Positions 1 to 12,616 are shown, numbered from the stretch's first letter. The stretch: 64,000 nucleotides of DNA from Erythroxylum novogranatense (GCA_029891385.1 CM057228.1:19988309-20052308), one strand, 5' to 3'. A program made the numbers and translations. The notes: generated by a model not told the origin, from the sequence alone.

Positions 1-1
1 T

Positions 2-2224
2 GGGAAGAGATCCCTGACAATGGCTCTTCTAGCTGAAATATTTGGCGATGCTGGTTGCAAGGTATGCCATAGGTAATCATATAACTCTTCTTTGTTCTTT
101 TTTAATAAGATTAATCTGATTGAATCAAAATTTCTTCTGCAGGTATCACATGATTTAAGATACTTCCAATTCAAGGTACGTTTATGCTGGAATTGTGAAT
201 ATTCTTCTTTCTAGAAAATAGATATCCTAGTTTTCAGAGCTATGTATAGAAATCAAGTTGTAAAGGGATATTGCAGTCACATGTGTAACTTACTGCAATC
301 AGGATTAATGTTTTTCTTTTTGACACTAAATTATCATCATCCAATCATGAAAAAAGTACATAATTTTCCAATTCAAGCACATATTATGTCTAAACGAATT
401 GAAATACTGATGGATCAAACAGAATCGAAGAAGTTATACTATGGATCAATCAGAATCGAAGAAGTTATACCATCTTTCAGAAGCTTTGCTCTTATTATGC
501 CAGTAATTTGTTGTTGACAGGACAAAAAGCCCATGCAGGCGGTTGTTCCCGTAACATACAGTAAGCATCATGTGGAGCTCAATGTACGAACAGAATCAAA
601 CGCCAAATATGCATTAATAGGTCTCGTTAGGGAAATAAGCAACAAGTTTTCTACAACCCCTGAAATCAGCACTGTTAATTTTGAACCAGAATATACAGGT
701 TAATTTAGCTCATTACTCCATTATCTTATTACAGTTAACAGTCTACTTGAACCTAAGACGTAATTCTTGTAAATTTCAGTAATAGTTCTCTACGACGTTG
801 ACAAAGCAGAGGAGAATATCCAGCACTTGATAAAATGGATTATGGACTGTTATACAGATGCTTGTAAACTTGTATTATGTTGTGAAGATGACACAAACAT
901 CCTGGATTCTGTAAAAGGTCGCTGCAAGGTTATTGATGTTGAAGCTCCAGTGACTCATGAAGTACGTATTCCCTGTTCTTGATTCTTTTCATTCTTAGTA
1001 TCTCAACCTTAGACTTGAGGGGATTTGGATGGCAGAGTGCAGCATCATAATGGCATGTATACATTGGAGTTCCCTAATAAACGTTTCTCAACTACAGTTT
1101 TTTATTTCTGATTCTACCTCCTACTCTTTACAGATCATGGAAGTTCTCATTCAAATTTCCAGGAAAGAGGAATTTGAACTTCCCATGAACTTTGCTGCTA
1201 AGATTGCTACCAAATCAAAGCAGAACTTAAGGGAGGCAATCATGGCTCTTGAAGCCTGCAAAGCTCACAAGTAAGAATGAACATGCCCCCATATTCACAT
1301 CTCTTACACCATTTAAATACTGATAAGAAGAATTGGAACTACTCACCATTTTTGAAATGTGATTGCAGCTATCCGTTTACCGAAGATCAACCAATTCAAA
1401 TCGGTTGGGAAGGGGTTGTGAAAGAACTTGCAGAACAAATCCTGGCTGATCCATCTAATCAGAGGTAATTTTCCTTTCTTCCGGTTGTTATCTTTTTTTT
1501 GGTCCCCATGCAAAACCCTTCTCCTGTTAGACAACATAACAAGAATGTTTATGCAACTTGCAGCATAGTTGCACGAAAAGCTTCATGCATAGTGTTATCT
1601 TGCTGCTAATTAACAGAGTTTCCATGTTCCAAATTTTGCAGATTATTTTCCATAAGGGGAAAGATTCAAAAGCTTCTTTTGGATTTTGTACACCCCAAAC
1701 TTATTCTCCTGGTAAGCAATAGATTCTTCTCCTGGGATTATCCGGTATAAGATTCCACCTACAACAACATTTCTTAAGGGGTTGTGTTTCTACCAACAGA
1801 AACTTGTAGAACAATTTCTTAGGAGACTTGAGGGCCCTTCAAGAAGGGAGATTTATTACTGGCACGCTTATTATGTAAGTTCTCTTTTCTTCCTGACGTT
1901 TTCTTCTATAACAATGAAACCGAATCTATTATTGCCATTTACAGGATAAGAGGCTCCCTACAGGAACAACTGCGTTGCTCAAACTAGAAGGTAAAGGGCC
2001 CATACTGCAAAACACAAGTTGATATAGAGAACACAGAAAATTATACCCTTGCAAGAAGTATCCACGCTTCGTTCTTCAATCCCATCTTTAAAAATGAAAA
2101 TCTCAGTTTAATCGGTCTCCTTCATACGAGTAGTTGATTGATAGTACACTCTATTTGTGCAGAGTTTGTGGCCAAGTTCATGAGCATACACAGAAGGAGT
2201 TCTGCAAGTCATAATTACGAGTAG
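2..2224 (+). CDS. Replication factor C subunit 3-like protein, 3' part (5' end outside window)
   Basis: Ten exons can be joined with consistent phases and GT-AG borders: 2-61, 143-175, 521-698, 780-961, 1134-1270, 1369-1464, 1642-1711, 1800-1874, 1945-1990, 2163-2224, giving 312 residues and a TAG stop at 2222. Visible landmarks are the end of a Walker A loop ([10 protein letters not shown]), a Walker B-like strand (VLYDVDKA where RFC3 has VLNEVDK), a sensor-1/arginine-finger segment ending in KGRC (family SRC), and the RFC3 C-terminal collar with YPFTEDQPI and [11 protein letters not shown]3 is a small subunit of the clamp loader that places PCNA on primer-template DNA in the nucleus. Divergence from the canonical plant RFC3 I know suggests a paralogue or an RFC3-like member, so no symbol is given. 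No internal stop is seen. The start codon and the P-loop glycines lie left of the window. Confidence 0.85.
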
Positions 2225-2671
2225 TCCCTATAGAGCTGCTTTATGATTAGAAAATCTAGGTGAATCTCCGCATGAAGTTGATCTTTCTGGAAGTGAAACT
2301 TAGCATTGGAGACACTTGCATCCTCCCATGAATGACCTCTACTTTGCCATTTGGAAAAAGGGAACTTCTGCAGAACAAAATCTGTAATTGTAATGTATTA
2401 TTGGCCTGGAATGAGTTTCCATTAAATTCATTTCACTGTAAGATATCAAAACAAATAACTTTCTTTTGGAATGGAGAATGATTGGTGTTCGCTTCAAAAG
2501 TCTTGCGTCAATCAGCATTAGACTGAAACCCCGTATTTACTCCACAAACTATTCACTCTAACCCAGTATTCACATTCAATGAAGCTCGTAGGAGTTGGGA
2601 CTTCTTTCTATTTTGGTAACGCATGTTAATAGTCTCATGTGTTTTCTGATATTATAGTATTTGTCAATATG
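2225..2671 (+). other. 3' untranslated and downstream region of the RFC3-like gene
   Basis: Follows the TAG stop. It is AT-rich with no ORF and has candidate poly(A) signals of the AATAAA/ATTAAA type around 2420-2460. Transcript end not determinable; nothing else recognised before the MITE at 2676. Confidence 0.4.
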
Positions 2672-2675
2672 TTAA

Positions 2676-3338
2676 GGCTCGTTTAGTTCTAATTCTACTT
2701 TTTATTTTTATGTTATAGTTTTTAATTTTCGTTTTAGTTTTCATTTTTTAATTATTATTTTACTTTTAAATATAAACAAAATTTTCTAGTTGTTAATATC
2801 AATGTAGTTATATTTTATTAATAATAATAGTTAAGTGTTAGATAAAACTTAAAGATAAAATATTTTAATTAATTAAATTTATTTAATCTCTTATAATATT
2901 CATTAATAAATTATAAATAAAATATTATTTTATTAAAATAATAATTTACAAATTAAATTTTATTTAAAATATTTTTATTGCATCAAAATTTTATTAGAAA
3001 TTTATATATTTTGAAGATATTTTAAATTTAATTATATTTATTAATAATTATTAATTTAATTACAAAATTAAATAAAGATAAATTATATAATTTTAACTAT
3101 TACATATAATATTAAATTAAATTATTCATAATTTTATTAATAATTAATATATTAAATAATTAACTAATATATATTTTGTTGATAGTAAATCAAATTATAA
3201 AACATAAAAAATCACCTTTATAGTTTTAATAAATTTTAAAACCAAAAAACTAAAATAAAAACAAAATTAAACATTCAAACAAGCAGTTTTTTATTAAATT
3301 TAAAAACAAAATCAAAAATAAATAAAACAAACATGCCC
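2676..3338. mobile_element. MITE, PIF/Harbinger (Tourist)-like, with TTAA target duplication
   Basis: A 663-bp, extremely AT-rich block begins GGCTCGTTTAGTTC and ends AAACATGCCC. The reverse complement of the right end (GGGCATGTTTGTTTT) pairs imperfectly with the left end as terminal inverted repeats. TTAA flanks both sides (2672-2675 and 3339-3342). GG-starting ends of this type with TTA/TAA-class duplications are usual for Tourist-like MITEs; a TTAA duplication would also suit a piggyBac-type element. No coding capacity. Confidence 0.6.
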
Positions 3339-3342
3339 TTAA

Positions 3343-3765
3343 TTTTCTTTTATTATTATTATTATTATAAAAAATATTATTATGACCTATTGTTAATATT
3401 GTTTTTAACAAGTTGTTGGTCATTTTTAATGAGAGGATATGTTGGTTATTTTTAATTGTTGTCCTATGGACAAGAATTTCTGTACCATAGATTTGAATAG
3501 AACAAAAATTTATGTCTTTGTCTTTTGAAGACGGAATAGAATTTAGTGAAGACGGTAAACAAACACGTTATAGGACAGAACGTTTATGTCCTCGTCATCC
3601 GTCCTCACGTCCGAAGACGGTAACCAAACACTGGGTTAGATTCAAAGAATTAACTTGTCTGAAGAAAACAAGTTCAAATAGTGTTGATAGCATCCGATCT
3701 TCACGGGTATGTCAATGGCTCACTCTCATCAGTCATCACCCATAATGGCAACGTTTTAATCATTT
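3343..3765. other. Intergenic AT-rich spacer with possible short MITE remnant
   Basis: Contains a short (ATT)n run near 3351-3366. Between about 3500 and 3640 the motif GAAGACGGTAA(A/C)C(A)AAACAC occurs twice about 80 bp apart, resembling the edge of a small DNA-transposon derivative. No gene is visible. Confidence 0.25.
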
Positions 3766-6540
3766 AGTCTACTATTTTTTCAAAGCTTCTCTGGCCAGCT
3801 TCATATCTCGACTTGGTTTTGGGTGCTCCCCTGCTAACGATCTTTGGCATGCTCTTCAACAACACTTTATACAACAATCTTTGTCCCAATGCTCCCTCCT
3901 CCACGCATTGAAGAAAAGGGCGATCATAATTATTGAATTTATGTCATTTGTTTCCACAACTTGTTGGCATTCACATTTCTGACGTTGATCTTATTCTGTT
4001 CACCCTCAATAGACTATCGATAGAGTACGAGTCCTTTATCACTGTAATAGAATATCAGGATTCCTCTATTTCCTTTGTAGAGTGTCGAGTGAAGTTATTG
4101 ATTCACAAGCAATGTTTTCAATATCTTCATTCCCCACCTTCTCCTAAGGTCGCCCTTGACTTATGATCACTCTCATAGAACTGGAGGGGTCATCACAGGA
4201 GATGATGTCCTTTATTATTGTTGAAGAGCATCCTCTCCTAGTCAGGCCTTCACTCCAAAAGGGTCATTGGGCTTGATCTCCTTATTTAACTCAAATGGAC
4301 CAACTACAAATGCAACCCTCCTAATCTGACTCACTAGCCCAATTTCTATTCCACAAATCACTTTAGTAACCAAGTCTAATATCAATAGGGGCCCAATAAT
4401 AATTTTTTAGATCCAAGCCCAATATCCAAGGTCAGATTTTTTGAAAGTGGGGACATATTGCAGCCTTTAGATACTCTAAATCAAAAAATCGTCAATATGA
4501 ACCAACACATAATCCAAATATCTTTGCAATAGCCTTTTTTACCATGAATATTTAACCTAATCATGGTACTTCACAGTTTACCTCTAGCAATATATCAAAA
4601 TAGATACATGAGACTTGAGACATTACCCACATGACTTGTGACCATCAACTTGTGGAAATATTCTTGCCTTATGATGGTTTGAATCAAGCATTTGTCAGTA
4701 ATTGACATACTATCTCCATTTCTTTTATTAGTACCTCTACTTTTTGTACTAGTTCTCTTCCTCTTTTAACTTTATGATATTTTAATTGTTCTTTATCTTA
4801 CTAATAATTTATTATCTATTGTTAAATTTGTCACTAATAATTCTTTTCTGATTGAATTTAATCCTTCTAGTTATACTGTGAAGGACCTTAAAAATAAAAT
4901 ACTATTCCTCGTAAGACCCATCCACAATAATCTCTATATAATGAAAGCTCCTTTGCATTTCAAGAAATCGTGTTGCCTTTATAGTCTCTTCTACCTTACA
5001 TGACCTATAACATCAATGTCCAGGTCATCCATGTCAATCTACACTCTTTAGTTTGTCTAAATTTTTGCATTAAATCCAATGTTTTTAATCCATGTACTTT
5101 TTATCTGCAAAGAAAAAATATTCATCTTTCTTTTCCTCTCTTGTCTCGTGTTTGTATATAACCCTTACAACTTATTTATTATGACATTTGCGGCACTTTC
5201 ACCATCTATCTCATTTTCTAATTATCATTACTTTATTATTATTTTTGATGATTTTAGTCACTTTATTTGGATTTTTCCCTTAACTCAAAAATCACATGCC
5301 CTACTCTACTTTCAAACTTCCAAAACTACTACTGAGAATCTTTTATTTACATCATTATAACCTTTCAATATGATGGAGTACTTGAACTCATCAAAGGCAC
5401 ATTTTACATCTATCTAACCTCTCATGGGATTACACTTCGTATTTTCTGCCCTTATACTCCCTAGCAAAATGGTTTTGTTGAATGAAAAATTTGCCATTTC
5501 ACTTAAATAAGACTTACACTTCTTCATCATGCCTCTCTTCCCAAATTTTTCTAATTTGAAGAATTTTATACTACTGCCTACCTTATTAATCTTTTACCCA
5601 CACCTCATTCATAATAAATCCCCACATGAAATTCTTCTTCACACTCCACCTTCTCTTTCTCACCTTCATATTTTTAGTTGTATTTTTTTTCTTTTCTAGG
5701 CTCTACTCATGTGTCTTCCTTGGTTGTCCATCTCACTATAAAGGCTATCGCTACTTAGAACTAATTACTCCTAAAATTTACATCTTTCATCTTGTTTGTT
5801 TCCTAAAAAACTCCTTTCTCTACAAAAACCCTTCCCCATTCCATATTTTCATCCCCTCATTTCATTACTCTTTCCTCTTTCCCCCTTTCCCTCAAAGACT
5901 CCCTCTAATCTTCTACCTCTAAACCACCTCCTTCCTCTCATCCCATGATCACGTGATCACACTCACATTCCATGAACTGTCTCTGATTATGTCACCTTTT
6001 CTACCACCCTTCACTCCCTTCCATTTGATCCAACCTTTTTCACATAAGCCATCAAATTTCTCCACTGACAACAGGCTATGCTTGATGAGTTCACTGTCCT
6101 CCATGGCAGTCACACTTGGTCTCTTATTTCCCCTCCACCCAATGCTAATATTGTAGGTTGCAAATAAGTTTTTCACACAAAAAAATTAATGACTCTATAT
6201 AGAGTTATAAAGCCCAACTTATTGTTAAGGGATACCATCAAACAATGAAAATGAACCATACTAGCACTTTTAGCCTTGTTGTCAAATGCACCACCATCTA
6301 TCTTATCCTTACTCTTACTCTTTTCAATAATTAGTCAATTTGTCAACTTGATGTCAATAATGTGTTTCTTTATGGTCACCTCAAAGAACTAGTTTTCATA
6401 ACTGAGTAACTCCTGGTTTCGTAGATCATCATTTCCTTACTATGTTTTATAACTTTTACAAAGCATTTTATGGTCTCAAACAAGCCCCGAGGGCTTAGTT
6501 TCATCTTCTAAGTTAGAAACTTCGAGAACTTATGTGAGGC
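3766..6540 (+). pseudogene. Degenerate Ty1/copia retrotransposon polyprotein
   Basis: Translated pieces in changing frames follow copia order. A gag UBN2-like segment lies at about 3790-4120 (LVLGAPLLT, then LILFTLNRLSIEYESF). The integrase core is at about 5150-5330 (NYHYFIIIFDDFSHFIWIFP), and a further integrase piece with FCPYTP and QNGFVE follows at about 5450. Reverse transcriptase pieces run from about 6070 to 6520 (CQLDVNNVFLYGHL, GLKQAPR-like end). Many stops and frameshifts break it, the RT C-terminus and RNase H are absent, and no LTR pair was recognised. Copia pol normally encodes protease, integrase, RT and RNase H in one frame. This is an old truncated copy. Confidence 0.8.
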
Positions 6541-6605
6541 CACAATATTTACACTAGAAGCATTATAGTATGTCTAGGGTGAATTAAGAAGTCAACATAA
6601 AGAAT

Positions 6606-7372
6606 TAATAGGGTGTTTGGTTCACTTGCTAGAATAGATAAGGAATATAATGGTTATTCTAAGGAATAGAATAGATAAGGACTATAATAGAATGAGTATT
6701 ACTTAGTTTGGTTTACTCCTACGAATTTCTAAGGATGATGTATGCCAATGTTTGGTTTGAAAGCATAAATTTGAAATGACAAAGGAATAACTAACAAAAA
6801 GACCAAAATATCTATTATAATCTCCATTATTATTATTATTGTTGTTATTATTATTATTATAAGGGATAAAGGTTGTCTTTACCTATTCTGTGAAACACAG
6901 AATAGGTAAAGATAGGGGGAGGTATCTTTAGCTATTCCTCAAAGTGTATGAATAACTGAACCCAAGATTAGTTATTCTATATATTATTTTCTAACCAAAC
7001 AAAGATATAACTATTCATTCCTACGAATTTCTAAGGATGATGTATGCCAATGTTTGGTTTGAAAGCATAAATTTGAAATGACAAAGGAATAACTAACAAA
7101 AAGACCAAAATATCCATTATAATCTCCATTATTATTATTATTGTTATTATTATTATTATTATAAGGGAGAAAGGTTGTCTTTACCTATTCTGTGAAACAC
7201 GGAATAGGTAAAGATAGGGGGAGGTATCTTTAGCTATTCCTCAAAGTGTATGAATAACTGAACCCAAGATTAGTTATTCTATATATTATTTTCTAACCAA
7301 ACAAAAATATAACTATTCATTAAGAATACATTAGTAATAGAATAACTATTCCACTCAACCAAACAAATCATA
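6606..7372. mobile_element. MITE-like element with internal tandem duplication
   Basis: The left edge reads GGGTGTTTGGTTCACTTG and the right edge is the rough reverse complement, ending in CAACCAAACAAATCA. That gives TIR-like ends typical of small Harbinger/hAT-type MITEs. The inside is rich in ATT microsatellite and contains a hairpin around ACCTATTCTGTGAAACAC(A/G)GAATAGGT. A clean target duplication was not found, so limits are approximate. No coding capacity. Confidence 0.45.
6718..7320 (+). repeat. 302-bp tandem duplication
   Basis: 6718-7019 is repeated at 7020-7320 almost exactly, starting at CCTACGAATTTCTAAGG and including the (ATT)n run, the hairpin and the AACCAAACAAAGATA block. Differences are a few single bases and microsatellite length, pointing to a recent duplication inside the MITE-like element. 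Confidence 0.9.
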
Positions 7373-7766
7373 AGTGTATCTAAGCATAATAAGGGACATA
7401 ATGGCAATTAATTTAAAAGGTAGGGGTAAATTGGTAATTTCTTCATTTAGACATGAACATGAATAATTATACGTGAAAGATGGACTAGGATGAAACCAAT
7501 TGATGATTTTATGTGTCAACGTGGGAACCAAAGAAAGAAGAAGAACCAAATGTACAATTTTGCCAAAAATCAACTTATGGTCCAACGGGATTGAAACATG
7601 TGTCTAAGGCTAGAAATTTCATGAAAAAGGAAGGAGAAGAGAGGGGAGAGGGGAGAGGGGAGAGGGTGTATGTAGGGTTTTATATCCAGAATTTTTTCTT
7701 CTAATCTCCTCTCCATTTCATCTCCTTAATCACATCATTTTTCATAAGGAATCAAGCTAATCCTAG
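7373..7766. other. Intergenic spacer with GGGGAGA minisatellite
   Basis: No gene recognised. A purine run with repeated GGGGAGA units lies at about 7637-7665, followed by a pyrimidine-rich stretch. It leads into the left arm of the large inverted repeat. Confidence 0.3.
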
Positions 7767-9162
7767 GTGAAAATCAAGGTAAAAGTTTGAGGTTTTTCTT
7801 GTCACTTTCATCTTTCTTGCTTTGCTCATGAAGAGCTGGAATTATAAGGTTGGATATGGGATTGAGAAATGTATTTGTGGTATTCTAGTTAGTGAATCAA
7901 GCAAAGCTAAAGGAGAAGAGAAGGAAGAGCAGTAAAAGAAGAGCTAATTGAAATTTTTCAAGGTTTAGGATTGCATTTAGTTAATTTATGTATGTGTACA
8001 TATTTAATGTGTAAAAAGATTGACTTGGACATGGAATGGTTTCTGGAATAATATCTTGGTGTTACTTTGCATAAAATTGGTTGAATATGACAAGAGAGTA
8101 ATATTTAGTGAATTTCTGTCTTAGGTTCTCGGTTCCCCTAAACCAACCCCATTGTTTTGGCCATAACTAAGCCTATAGACCTTCAAATTGGATTATTGTA
8201 ATTGGAGATGAAACTTAAGACATATAACTAAAAATCTCTAGAATATACTTTGACTTAATTTTGGCTTTATGATATTGAAAATTGAGATAAAAAAAATGGT
8301 GACTTAATGATGCCCCTGTATTGGAGCAGCTTGTGATATTTGGTGCAAGTCTCATGGTTTAGAAGTCCAAATGGTCTTATCTTTAGTGATATGGAAACTA
8401 AAGATATTGGGAGACAAATGTTCAAAAGACCTCAAAGCCTAAATTGAATTTTATCTACGTGAAAAATATAGAACAAGTGGAGACCATCATGTAATTTGTT
8501 TTTGGACTGATTTGTTTGCCTATTTTTAGACCCACCGTAGGCTTAGCCTAAATTGCACTATTTTGAGTTTTTCGCTTCCTTTTTTTACCAATTCATATTG
8601 AAACCTTTTTTTAATATTTATGAAACTTTTCATAAACCTAGAAACAAATAAAATATGACTAACCATATGAAAATTGGGTAATTAACATTGAATTTAAGAT
8701 TGAGCATAATGCATGCTAAAGAAAATTTACATGTACATAGATGATTTGTATGCATATTCATTGCTTATATATGTGTAGTATGACTATACAAGTTCATATA
8801 CTAATGTTGTGAAGATAATTAAATACAATTTAACATGTTTTATATTTAAATAAGGTATAGGAATTTATATATTAGAATTATGTGAATGTATTTACGAAAG
8901 AAAACTAAACAAAACATAAACAAAATAAATCATACGAGTACTTGTGATTTGCATACTATCTTAATGGTGATAAGTTATGACTTGCATGTATGAACTTAAA
9001 AACATATTTTATATTTTCAAATGAATATCACGCGACTTGTTAATATATTAATTATGAAATTGGCAAATGATTAAAGGAAATATTACAATGCCTACTTCAT
9101 TGTCTTGGTGATGGATAGATAGACAAGCCTATAAGGTTATAGTGCAGTTGCCATAGTTTGAC
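7767..9162 (+). repeat. Left arm of a 1.4-kb inverted repeat
   Basis: This segment is the diverged reverse complement of 10036-11441. Anchors: GGTGAAAATCAAGG at 7767 pairs with the end of the right arm, the stretch around 8030-8160 (GGTTCTCGGTTCCCC) pairs with about 11040-11160, and GATAGATAGACAAGCC at 9112 pairs with about 10070. Arms are about 1.40 kb each. No ORF of note. It is probably part of an LTR or other repeat family present here in two opposite copies. Confidence 0.85.
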
Positions 9163-10035
9163 ACCACTGGTGTCTTCACTTCAAGACAATAAGGTCTCTA
9201 CAGTTCGATACCTCTGGGTATCCACAGTTCGATACCTCTGGGTATCCAAAGTTCGATACCTCCGGGTATTTATAGTTTGATGACTTCAAGTATACACAGT
9301 TTGATATCTTCAGATATCCATAGCTCCCATTATCCACATCCACAAGAATGTGCAGGCCTAACACATAAAGACAATTAAATAGTTATAAATAAGAGATACA
9401 ATATGATAATATGAATAATTTGTATTGATGAGCTTTAGAAATCAATATTTGACTTATAAATGTAAATTTATGACATATGGTTGAAGCATATTTGTATTAT
9501 GCACTTTGCTTAATTATTTCATCATTGTTTACATGAGTTTATGATATTCATGAATGTGTGTATGCTTGGTGAATGATTGATATGAGTAGTCATCCAAACT
9601 AAGTATTTCCCTACTAAGCTTTTAAGTTTAGCACGGGTGTTGATCCATATAGATTCAAGTAATAGGAGTAAGGCACAGGGATCATCTGCAGGACCAAGGC
9701 TAACTGTTAGAAGTAAAAGTACCTTTAGATGTGTCTTTTGATTAAAGAATGGATGTATATGTAATGAAGGAAATTGTAGTTTCTTAATAGTTTGTAATTA
9801 AAATTTTAATTTGTGTGTAATATCTCTTTTGGATTACCATATAAGTATAATGATGTAATACTACTTTTAAATAATAATGTTAAAAATATGAAATTTTGTA
9901 ATATGTATATGTACAATATTGAATAGATAAATAAGTGATGACAATCCTATAAATGATTATAATTGTATGCCATGAATTTGGGTGTCACAAATGTAGTTGG
10001 TTGTAGGTTCCATATAGGGGATGTTATATTTTGTA
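9163..10035. other. Spacer between inverted-repeat arms
   Basis: Unpaired centre of the inverted repeat. It has a 24-bp-type tandem repeat near its left side and a block around 9590-9720 (TTTCCCTACTAAGCTTTTAAG, with CAGGACCAAGG further on) of the kind seen in some plant gypsy LTRs. A possible LTR end GGGTGTCACA lies near 9980. No gene. Confidence 0.4.
9197..9330 (+). repeat. Short tandem repeat, about 24-26 bp unit, five to six diverged copies
   Basis: The unit CAGTTCGATACCTCTGGGTA plus TCCA recurs, first nearly exactly and then increasingly diverged (CAGTTTGATATCTTCAGATA). Similar GATACCTC/GGTATC steps occur in LTRs of plant gypsy elements. A short minus-strand ORF here is just this repeat. 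Confidence 0.7.
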
Positions 10036-11441
10036 GTCAAACTGTACCAGCTGCAGTGTAACCCTACAGGCATGCCTATCTATCCACCACCAAGACAATG
10101 AAGCAGGCACTGTAACATTTCTTTTAATCATTTGCCAATTTCATAATTAATATATTGACAAATCACATGATATTCATTTGAAAACATAAAATATTTTTTA
10201 AGTTTATACATGCAAGTCATAACTTATCACCATTAGGATAGTATTCAAAGCACAAGTACTCATATGATTTATTTTGTATATGTTTTGTTTAGTTATATTT
10301 CTTTAGGTACATTCACATAATTCTAGTATATAAATTCCTATACCTTATTTAAATATAAAACATGTTAAATTGTAATTAATTATCTTCACAAAATTAGTAT
10401 GTGAACTTGTATAGTTATACTACACACATATAAGCAATAAATATGCATACAAATCATCTATGTACATGTAAATTTTCTTTAGCATGCGTTATGCTCAATC
10501 TTAAATTATAATGTTTAATCACCTAATTCACATATGGTAGGTCATATTTTATTTATTTCTAGGTGTATAAAAGTTTCTTAAACCTTAAAAAGATTCATAT
10601 ATATGATTCGGTAAAAAAATGGCAGTGAAAAACTCAAAATGGTGTAATTTAGGCTAAGCTCATGGTGGGTCTAAAAATAGGCAAACAAATCAATCCAAAA
10701 ACAAATTATACGACGGCCGTCACTTGTTCTATAATTTTCACATAAAAGACATTCAATTTAGGTTTTAATGTGTTCTAAACATTTGTCTCCCTATATCTTT
10801 AGTTTCCATAGCATTAAAAAACAAACCATTTGGACTTCTAAACCATAAGATAAGCTCCAAACATCACAAGCTGCTCCAATATAGGGGCAAAATCATATCA
10901 CTATTTTTTATTTCAATTTTCAATGTCATAAAGCCAAAATTAAGTCTAAGTCTCTTCTAGAGATTTTTAATTATATGTCTTAAGTTTCATCTCCAATTAG
11001 AAAAATCCAATTTGAAGGTTTATAGATCGATTTATGGCTAAAACAATGGGATTGGCTCAGGGGAATCGAGAACCTAAGAGAAAATTTCACTAAACATTAC
11101 TCTCCTTTGTCATATTCAACCAATTCCATGCAAAGTAACACCAAGACATCATTCCAGAAACCATTCCATGTCCAAATTAATCTTTGTACAAATTCAAATC
11201 TGTACACATACAGAAATTAACTAAGTGTAGTCTCAAACCTTGAAATTTATCAATTAGGTCTTCTTCTAGTGCTCTTCCTTCTCTTCCCCTTTAGCATTGC
11301 TTGATTCAACAACTAGAACACCACAATACATATCTCAATCCCATATCTAACCTCATAATTCTAGCTCTTAATGAGCAAAGCAAGAAAGATGATGGTGAGA
11401 AGAAAAATCACAAACTTTTACCTTAATTTTCACCTACGAAG
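10036..11441 (-). repeat. Right arm of a 1.4-kb inverted repeat
   Basis: Reverse-complement partner of 7767-9162, about 1.41 kb, with many scattered substitutions and small indels. Pairing stops at AGTTTGAC on the inside and at GTGAAAAT on the outside. No coding sequence. Confidence 0.85.
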
Positions 11442-11710
11442 GCTACACCCTCCCATATCAGATTTGCATCCCCACTCACAGACCATGTTGCATTAGACCG
11501 AACTTGCGTCCTAAATTGTTCCACCTTGTCTCCTTTTAGCCACCACCACTTAATTTTACGACACTGCGTGACAAAAAACTGTGACCTCTATCCCTTAATC
11601 GCTAATTTTACGACACTACTTAATTTTGATCATTATTTGGTTGTTACAAAAGTCATATTCTTCTATGATATTTCATCCTCTGATCATTGATATTATGACA
11701 AAGGCTTTAT
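11442..11710. other. Intergenic spacer left of the MULE
   Basis: No gene or named repeat recognised. The motif AATTTTACGACACT occurs twice about 65 bp apart (near 11552 and 11614). It ends at the 9-bp MULE target duplication. Confidence 0.3.
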
Positions 11711-11719
11711 CTTTTTCAA
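11711..11719. repeat. Left 9-bp target-site duplication of the giant MULE
   Basis: CTTTTTCAA here is identical to 60635-60643. Nine base pairs is the characteristic Mutator-superfamily duplication length. Confidence 0.9.
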
Positions 11720-12140
11720 GAGCGCAAATCACCTGTCCAACTTTATCCTGTCCAACTCTGTCCAACTTGTAAACGACGTCGTTTTTACTTCAAATTTTAA
11801 AAGCACATGCTTGGCATCAGATAGAGGAGATGAAAGAAAACAAGCCAAGCCGCTTGGCAGGAAGCTTGGACAAAGAAACATCACATCAAAGCTGTTGGAC
11901 CAATGGTGGTTGACAAATTAAATCCCACTTATGTTTTGATAATAATAAAATGCATAGAATTGGTTAAGAAATTGTTTCAGGTATTTTGGGATTGATATTC
12001 AATAAAAGAATTGTGCAAATCAAGATGGGCAAGTGTCTAATCATTGAAGAATCAAGATGGGAGTTTCCTTATAAGTATAAATGGCATAAAACATGAGGAT
12101 TATAGAGGATTTAGTCGGATGTTACCGTTGAAGGCAACAC

Positions 12141-12320
12141 AAGTCGACTTACAAATCATAAGTCGACTTACACATGGAGATATGTTAACACAAGTCGACT
12201 AATCATACATAAGTCGACTTATCGAGGACGACAAGTCGACTTACATAGCACAAGTCGATTTATTGGAGAGCAGAGATGAAATTTTACGTAAATGGTTGAA
12301 ACAAGTCGACTTATGGGTAC
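12141..12320. promoter_or_regulatory. Iterated AAGTCGACTT palindromes in LTR
   Basis: Several copies of AAGTCGACTT(A), exact or with one change, are spaced about 20-30 bp apart. The 3' LTR has the equivalent cluster at about 19255-19450. The spacing resembles repeated transcription-factor or recombination sites; a role in LTR transcription is only inferred. Confidence 0.4.
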
Positions 12321-12616
12321 AACAAATTAATTCCAACGGTTCAATTAGCCACAAATGGAAAGGAGGATATTAAGGAACGGTCATATCAATTATACAACGG
12401 CTAGAATGGCTTCCAACAGCTATTTTCCTCAAGTATAAAGAGTGGATGATTAATGAAGAGTGTAGGGAAGTTCCACAAGGGAAAATACTCTTCTATTGCT
12501 CCAAAATTGCTCATTATTGTTCTTATCTTGTTACACAATTGTATTGAACATTTGTTCTTCAATCTTTATCTTATTTCTCTTACAATTTGAGTGACTAGTG
12601 AAAGGTCACGTGTGAG

